Part shown: piece by piece, positions 58,610 to 64,000 of the stretch
Layout of the letters: every line of letters begins with the position of its first letter
How positions within the stretch are numbered: the first letter of the stretch is position 1
Assembly (NCBI GenBank): GCA_026874595.1
Contig: CM049318.1
Coordinates: 55,939,250-56,003,249 of the forward strand
Direction: 5' to 3'
DNA length: 64,000 bases
Source of the DNA: Sipunculus nudus
Lineage: Eukaryota > Annelida > Sipuncula > Golfingiida > Sipunculidae
The notes under the pieces: model-generated
The model's input: the letters and a program-made list of their open reading frames with translations, nothing else
What the model was told of the DNA's origin: nothing
The model's database searches: none
Translations under genes and position numbers: made by a program

Positions 58610-58920
58610 CATATTTGATGTTCCTTCCCCCTCCCCCCCCCCCCGAAAATAATTTATGCATTGGATTATCTTAATCTATAATCTTCCAAATAGTAAAGAA
58701 CGAAGACAAAAATGGTCAGTTTGAACAAGGTTTCATAGAAATACTGGTATTTGATAACGTATCAAACGAAAGTGATTCTGGGATATTTTGTAAGAAGGAT
58801 TGTGTGTCTTGAGTTTTTTTTATAAAGAACTGTTACATTACGTGGTTCATTTGTTTGGCATAACTGAACAGAAAAAATAGGTCTATAGAGTTTGCATAAT
58901 TATTTAATATGAAATAAAAT
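58610..58920 (+). repeat. Direct paralogue of about 35050-35340
   Basis: The shared order includes ATCTTCCAAATA, GGTCAGTTTGAACAAG and GTGTCTTGAGTT against the same landmarks near 35117, 35150 and 35250, in the same orientation as the LRP 3' flank. Confidence 0.65.
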
Positions 58921-59589
58921 TATAGAAGCGTAACATCGGAGTAGTTCGTCAATTTTTTTAAGCTTAGGTCGAATGTCTAGACAAATGTGCTAATTTGTAA
59001 AAATCAACATGTGATAAGTAGGACTTCCGGTTCCGATCAGGTTGGTCGAACACATCTTTTTGTGGGCTCATGACTTTAAGCACGATTTGGGTTTGTATAC
59101 GGCTCACCGCACGAACCAAGGCAGAAAAACTGTTCGCTTTGTAAACACTTTGAGTGTTGCTGGAAATTGTACCCGGGACTTTTTTCCGGGCTTTTCTCGC
59201 GGGTGAGCCTTAAGGGTAACATTATTGTAAACAACACAACATGACGGAGGCTGAACCCCCTAACCAGTTCCATAAAATGGTGCAACCAGTTTTTATTACC
59301 CACAAATGATGACAGCCATGTTACAACGCGGGACCTGTGCGCTGCTGCTGAGGACACCGCTGGATATGGCTCAATGGTTGGAGCTCAGAGAATCAGAGGG
59401 TTAAGGAAAATATACCCAGCGTCAACCCAAGTAAGAAACACGTGAACTGAGAGTTTTAAGTCCGTTTTCTTTGAAGGTCAACTTTGATAAAGGTAATGGA
59501 CTTCAAAAAAAATAATTTGTATAACTGGCGACAAATCACAGTAACTAATACCGTTACTAGTTAAAGTAAATAAACTTTTATACTTTTAA
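58921..59589. other. Sequence upstream of the LINE relic
   Basis: No gene is recognised. It is absent from the paralogous region near 35340, so it probably entered with the insertion. Confidence 0.35.
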
Positions 59590-61420
59590 ACTATTAAAAA
59601 TTAACTTAAACTATAGCACTCAGATTACAGGGGGTTATGCCCCGATCATCCCATGTAGGTTTTATGAAAGGCAGAAATATTGCCACAGCCATGGGATGAA
59701 CCGATGAAGTCACTACATATACAACGCGGCTAACGTAGACGGAGCCTTGCTAGAAATCAATTTTAAACAGGCCTTTGACAGAGTGTCAAATAAATTCCAT
59801 TCCTAATTTCAGTTTAAAGCGATTCGGAATAGGTCTTGATTGTGTACAGTGGACTAAAGTTTTAGGAGATAGTGGCGTCAGCTATGTACAATAAAATGTT
59901 TGGTTGAGTAAATGGTCCAACGTTGAAACAGGTGTCCGACAGGGATGCCTCCTGTCCCCGTTACTCTTTGTCATTGCTATAGAAATTATTGCTTGTAAAG
60001 TAAGACAGTCCAAGAACATCAAAGGAATAAAAATACCATGAACTGGGTACGGTCGCAATGAGATAAGTGATATTGAGAATGCCCTGTCTGTATTTACAGA
60101 GTTTTCACATATATCTAGTTTGGAACTGAACTTAAATAAAACTGAAGCTATATGGTTAGGCAGAATATCTAAATATCAAGATAAGGTTAGTAACACCAAA
60201 TGGAATTTCTTTCCTCAAAACGATATTAAAATACTTGGAATACAATTTAGTTCTACTAAACCTGCTTCTTTCATAGAAAGCAACTGGCAAGACAAAAAAC
60301 GTAATGCGGAAAATATGTTACATAAATGGAATAGACTTATGTACAAATTTTTGTAGAAGAAACAATTAATAGTAAACGTGCCTTCGAAAGAGTGAAGTGA
60401 AAAGTTTTAATAACCCTTACCCGTGAAGGTGGCCTGGAGGTTATTGATATGTTTGACTAGCAACAAGCTCTGCAGATAAAATAGGTAAAGCTTCTCAATA
60501 GTGAGACAACAGAAACCTTGAGGAATATCCCCTTATTTTATTATGGAAAAGTGGGGAAACATCTTAGTGTTTTTCAAAGGGACGTAGACGTGAAAGACTT
60601 TAAAGGATCTGCCAATAAAGATTACACTTTCTACCGCAATGTGTTACATTCCTGGCTTAATACCAACCGACAGAATCATACAGATATCTCTCCAGTTATC
60701 TGGAATAGCACACATATAACATAAAATAACACCCCCTTTTTTAAATCATGGATAAATGGCGGCTTCGTGTTAGTCTAAGAATTTATCGAATCTGACGATA
60801 CATTGTCTCTGGAAAATGTAAAACAATGCTTAGAGAACAGCGCAGATATACTGATACAATACCAACCCGTGGCGACAGCAGTAAAAGCATTTTTACGTAA
60901 CCACCCAACTGCACAACTAAAACTTAGCCAAGATTTTTAAAAAATCAGTGACCATATAATAGAAAAATGCACAGTCAGTCTCATACGACTCATAATAATC
61001 AAGCACAAAACTGCTGTTCCTCATTCCTTTTTAATATAGAAGAAAAAAGTACCTTAAAAAACATCTGAAATACTTTAGCTTCTACTACGAACATGTACAC
61101 GTGAAACAAGATTTAGGCCCTTCCAATGGAAAACTCTTCATAGCAATTATCCTACGAATATATTATTAAACAAAATGGGAATTAAGGATGAAATAACATG
61201 CAATTACTGTGACAAAATATATTATATCGAGCACTTTTTTTATGAAAGTGCATCTCATCAAAACAATATCATTTTGCCTTGGTAAACACATATTTCCGAA
61301 ACAACACGATATAATATTACACCGACTGAAGATTTCAATAAGGAAGAAATATTACGTATAAATGAAACTATTTTTAATCGCCAAGATGTGCATCAGTAAA
61401 TTTAAATTTTGGCAAAATTA
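59590..61420 (+). pseudogene. L1/Tx1-like LINE reverse transcriptase relic
   Basis: Reverse-transcriptase segments can be followed in shifting frames: G-F-M-K-G-R-N-I at about 59661, A-F-D-R-V-S at about 59772, and V-R-Q-G-C-L-L-S-P-L-L-F-V-I-A at about 59930. Then, after a stop, comes L-N-L-N-K-T-E-A-I-W-L-G at about 60130 and I-L-G-I-Q-F-S. A C-terminal part holds C-N-Y-C-D and I-E-H-F-F-Y-E near 61201-61255. The catalytic F/Y-A-D-D segment between 60040 and 60090 is missing, and there are many stops and frameshifts. This is a dead copy of a non-LTR retrotransposon of the L1/Tx1 type, inserted inside the paralogous LRP flank. Confidence 0.8.
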
Positions 61421-61683
61421 AAACGTACAATTTCTATTAGAAAACGAACTACAGTTTATGGGTACTTATAAGTAAATATAGATAGGGATAGGGAAACGCC
61501 TAAATGTATTGTCAACAAAAAACTGTAATTGTTTCACATTAGACCGTGAATCGGGGTCCATGTAAATGGTCGGAGAATGTAAATTGAAAAAGGGTGATAA
61601 GTAGTTAAGTGACTAAGATTATTGTTCTTTGTAAATACTTGAAAAAGGGCTAAACTTTACTTTGTTCTTCTTTTAAGGTTAAT

Positions 61684-61995
61684 CTGACATGCAGGAAGGG
61701 ATCTATAATGATATAACATATCAAATATGCTCAACCTGTACTAATCTAATGTTTCGCATGTCAGTCCATCTATCGACAGTTGGACACCATCGGGACATGC
61801 ACATATATAATCATCAGGGATCGGCAGGCAGAAATCGCTGCACCCACCATTGTCTGAGGCACATGCGCTTGTTTCGCTCGGTTCTGGAGACACAAAAATA
61901 AATTATTATGAAATCAATTATCTTTTCTATTGTCAATTATGTTTACCTTGCTGTGTACCAGCTCAGAAGTTGCTGCATAGAGATAAACATACGTA

Positions 61996-62039
<44 letters not shown>

Positions 62040-62105
62040 ATATATTCATATGTACCAGCTAAGAAATGTACACAATAATGCAGCACACGGGAAATGTACA
62101 TATGA
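61684..62105 (-). repeat. Direct paralogue of about 35390-35735 (LRP 3' end)
   Basis: Similarity runs through the EGF exon and about 200 bp upstream on the minus strand (AATAATGCA and GGGAAA-GTACA landmarks). It is then interrupted by AT microsatellites and the Penelope-like element, and resumes at about 63535. Confidence 0.65.
61741..61883 (-). CDS. Second copy of LRP terminal EGF exon
   Basis: Acceptor GTGTCTCCAG precedes 61883. The frame encodes [25 protein letters not shown] and D-G-L-T-C-E-T-L-D, then TAG at 61741-61743. It is very close to exon 12 (35451-35593), with the same length of 143 bp. All six cysteines are kept. It is probably the last exon of a paralogous LRP-like gene that extends right of the window; it could instead be an isolated duplicate. 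Confidence 0.65.
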
Positions 62106-62108
62106 ATA

Positions 62109-62141
<33 letters not shown>

Positions 62142-62210
62142 ATATAAATCAATATAAGTTCGTTACCTTGCGTCAACAGAGGGCTCGATCCGTATACCAG
62201 AGAGCATAGA

Positions 62211-62503
62211 TAATGTAAAATATATCAAACAGTCCGAGAGTTTAGCTCATGATCGAATTATGACACTACGGTCCGTTTCGCCCAGAAGGCTCTTCAAGTG
62301 TGGTTATGAGTTCGGTGTGTTTACAACGCGTACTGCGTGCACAGTTGGATTTGGGGTGCGCTGGAGCGTAACGGATATGAGTTGCGTAATTGTTAACGAG
62401 GAGGAACTTGTTTTGGTGTCTGCATTTGCTTATTAATTCTGATCTTGTGTTTAGTATTGAACATTTTCGTCTGGTTATGATAAATAGTTTTTCCCATAGG
62501 CAT
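62211..62503 (-). repeat. Left inverted arm of the Penelope-like element
   Basis: The reverse complement of 63182-63474, from TAATGTAAAATATATCAAAC to CCCATAGGCAT. The ORFs at 62390-62584 (+) and 62393-62782 (-) are by-products of it. Confidence 0.85.
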
Positions 62504-63218
62504 CAACCGCAGATTATCAAACATATCGAGCAACGAAACAGAATTCAGTGCCACATCACGAGAATACCAAATGGCCCTCGATAAAGCAGGATACCAGTAC
62601 AAGCTAAAGTACATCAAAGATACAACAGCTTCAAATAAACGCAACCGGAAGAGAAAGATAATATGGTATAACCCCCCGTTTAGTAAGCACGTCTCAACGA
62701 GAGTGGGAAGGCGCTTCTTTCTACTTCTAGACAAACATTTCCCGGTAGGGCACGTTCTCCATCCAATATTAAATCGCAACAATGTTAAGGTGAGCTACAG
62801 TTGTATGGACAATATTGGCAACACCATCAGCGCACATAATAAAACAGTCCTAAGCAAAGAGAAAAAAGAAAAGAACAATTGCAATTGCCGAAAACCTGAT
62901 GATTGCCCCCTGCAGGGTCGATGTTTAACAAAAAACATCGTATACGAAGCCAACGTTATCACACAACAAGTCACTAAAACATACATAGGTGCTTGCGATA
63001 CGGAATTAAAAAAACGGTGGTATAATCATAAGAGTTCTTTCAAGTTTCAACATAAATGTAAAGAAACAGAGCTGAGTAAATACATTTGGCAGTTACGCGA
63101 AAAAAACATTAAGTTCGAACTTAAATGGAGCATCCTTAAACAGGCCAACTCCTACTCAAATATCACAAAACGCTGTCAGTTATGCCTGTGGGAAAAACTA
63201 TTTATCATAACCAGATGA
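62502..63218 (+). CDS. Penelope-like element C-terminal part with GIY-YIG endonuclease
   Basis: The frame is open from the inner edge of the left arm (62502) to TGA 63216-63218, with an internal ATG at 62571 (215 residues from there). Order from that ATG: linker with I-I-W-Y-N-P-P-F-S (about 30-38), F-L-L-L-D-K-H-F-P (50-58), [12 protein letters not shown] (68-79), and a cysteine cluster C-N-C...D-D-C-P-L-Q-G-R-C (104-118). Then comes the GIY-YIG nuclease: I-V-Y-E-A (122-126), T-Y-I-G (136-139), K-K-R-W-Y-N-H (146-152), and W-E-K-L as the probable catalytic glutamate. These are the hallmarks of the endonuclease-containing end of Penelope-like retroelements, which nicks DNA for target-primed reverse transcription. 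The reverse transcriptase that should precede it is missing, so the unit is not autonomous, although this segment has no stop. Confidence 0.8.
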   Translation: MNRRLSNISSNETEFSATSREYQMALDKAGYQYKLKYIKDTTASNKRNRKRKIIWYNPPFSKHVSTRVGRRFFLLLDKHFPVGHVLHPILNRNNVKVSYSCMDNIGNTISAHNKTVLSKEKKEKNNCNCRKPDDCPLQGRCLTKNIVYEANVITQQVTKTYIGACDTELKKRWYNHKSSFKFQHKCKETELSKYIWQLREKNIKFELKWSILKQANSYSNITKRCQLCLWEKLFIITR

Positions 63219-63470
63219 AAATGTTCAATACTAAACACAAGATCAGAATTAATAAGCAAATGCAGACACCAAAACAAGTTCCTCCTCGTTAACAATTAGG
63301 CAACTCATATCCGTTACGCTCCAGCGCACCCCAAATCCAACTGTGCACGCAGTACGCGTTGTAAACACACCGAACTCATAACCACATCTGAAGAGCCTTC
63401 TGGGCGAAACGGACCGTAGTGTCATAAATCGATCATGAGCTAAACTCTCGGACTGTTTGATATATTTTAC

Positions 63471-63474
<4 letters not shown>
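63182..63474 (+). repeat. Right inverted arm of the Penelope-like element
   Basis: It holds the last 12 codons of the endonuclease ORF, its stop and about 256 bp of 3' non-coding sequence. It ends TTTACATTA at a TA microsatellite (63474-63503). Confidence 0.85.
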
Positions 63475-63505
<31 letters not shown>

Positions 63506-63534
63506 TATTCTATACCTATATAGTAGGTTTAAAT

Positions 63535-64000
63535 GCCTCACGAGGGTAATAGCTAGGGTCCGTTCAAATATATGAAAATTACGTAAACATGGGAGTGCTT
63601 GTGGTAAGGAATTCCCCTGTAAATAATAGTTCGTAAGAATATGCGTGTGAAATGTAAAAGGAAGATGATTTCATTAAACGAAACAAATTTTTATTTTACA
63701 TTTTGTAAGTTGAGATAAGTAGTGCCTAACTGGAAGAGTTTGTTTTCAGTAGAAACGATTGCTGATGGAAGGGTGACTAAATGATTATAGACCTTTGTTT
63801 GAAAAAAGAGTACTCACGCGATAAAGGTCCCAGATTTTATATTATTGAAGAAATATAGAAGGAAGTAACGTCGCCTCGAGCTCTCTTCCCTTATTAAGTT
63901 TCCACCAAGAATTTTAATAAATCAAAGTGTATATGAGGACAAACATTATATTTCAGACAGGATATTGACCTCTGTAAAATAGTTTTTTGAGGTAACAAGG
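63535..64000 (-). repeat. Direct paralogue of about 35985-36310
   Basis: Landmarks GGAATTCCCC, AATAATAGTT-GTAAG, TGxAAAATGTAAAA and TGAGGACAAACATTAT recur in the same order and orientation as at 36080-36320. This shows that the LRP 3' paralogous block continues to the window edge. The next exon (the homologue of exon 11) would lie just beyond. Confidence 0.65.

Larger units (their letters stand above)
62211..63474 (+). mobile_element. 5'-truncated Penelope-like element between long inverted repeats
   Basis: A 1264-bp unit: left arm 62211-62503, centre 62504-63181, right arm 63182-63474. The arms are inverted copies of 293 bp with about six mismatches by my count. The right arm is the natural 3' end of the element, containing the last codons of the endonuclease ORF and its 3' UTR. 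The left arm is that 3' end in reverse. AT microsatellites lie on both sides. Penelope-like elements are known to carry inverted or tandem partial copies at their ends. Confidence 0.75.

Noticed and set aside
62390-62782. ORFs in the left arm and centre of the Penelope-like element.
   Set aside because: They arise from the inverted copy of the element's 3' end and from the antisense of the endonuclease frame.
1-64000. CRISPR arrays, prokaryotic operons, riboswitches or defence islands.
   Set aside because: The window is animal nuclear DNA with introns and eukaryotic transposons. The regular arrays seen are microsatellites or long-period tandem repeats without spacer structure.

Overview
This is an AT-rich, intron-containing, repeat-dense window from an animal nuclear genome. 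The evidence is a PR/SET plus C2H2 zinc-finger gene, single-exon seven-transmembrane receptors, spliced YWTD-propeller/EGF exons of an LDL-receptor-related gene, tRNA-derived SINEs, a Penelope-like element, an L1-like LINE relic and pogo/Tc1-type DNA elements. The combination, including a 156-bp tandem repeat, suggests an invertebrate, probably a lophotrochozoan such as a mollusc. The taxon is an inference that I could not check.

Layout. 1-1243 (+): last coding exon of a PRDM-type protein, open from the left edge. 1244-5349: its 3' UTR, then unassigned DNA. 5350-31863 (+): a cluster of related intronless GPCR genes, at 5350-6240, 16207-17178, 21583-22530 and 26554-27501, plus a frameshifted and truncated relic at 31501-31863. 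The third and fourth genes sit in a tandem duplication with a unit of about 4.96 kb (17951-22907 and 22911-27879). The spacers hold degenerate tandem repeats, a 704-bp solo LTR, a 188-bp MITE, microsatellites, a SINE with a duplicated tail and a decayed pogo-like transposon. 32139-33780: a 156-bp-period tandem array.

35451-43051 (-): twelve exons of an LRP-like gene forming two propeller-EGF modules. Four of the five propeller exons have identical lengths in both modules (169, 128, 157 and 107 bp). Two exons carry in-frame stop codons, so this copy is probably a pseudogene or a broken allele. A SAM-like terminal exon (43931-44268, -) lies just upstream, followed by nested tandem duplications that carry a scrap of the first LRP exon.

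46021-53330: no gene that I can support, with AT microsatellites and TATTAC-type arrays. 53340-64000: a second, rearranged copy of the DNA on the 3' side of the LRP locus. One part is inverted (about 54480-56640 against 33280-34950) and one part is direct (about 58600-64000 against 35050-36310). It includes a second terminal EGF exon at 61741-61883. This copy has been invaded by an L1-like LINE (now dead) and by a 5'-truncated Penelope-like element whose GIY-YIG endonuclease ORF sits between 293-bp near-perfect inverted repeats.

The live gene content appears to be the PRDM exon, four receptor genes and possibly the SAM exon. The receptors share a signature: WIE-type intracellular loop 1, C-x-(E/D)-S-M-Q at TM3, WWPY in TM6 and xPxxY in TM7. 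They lack the DRY and NPxxY motifs, as expected of a fast-evolving, lineage-specific receptor family.
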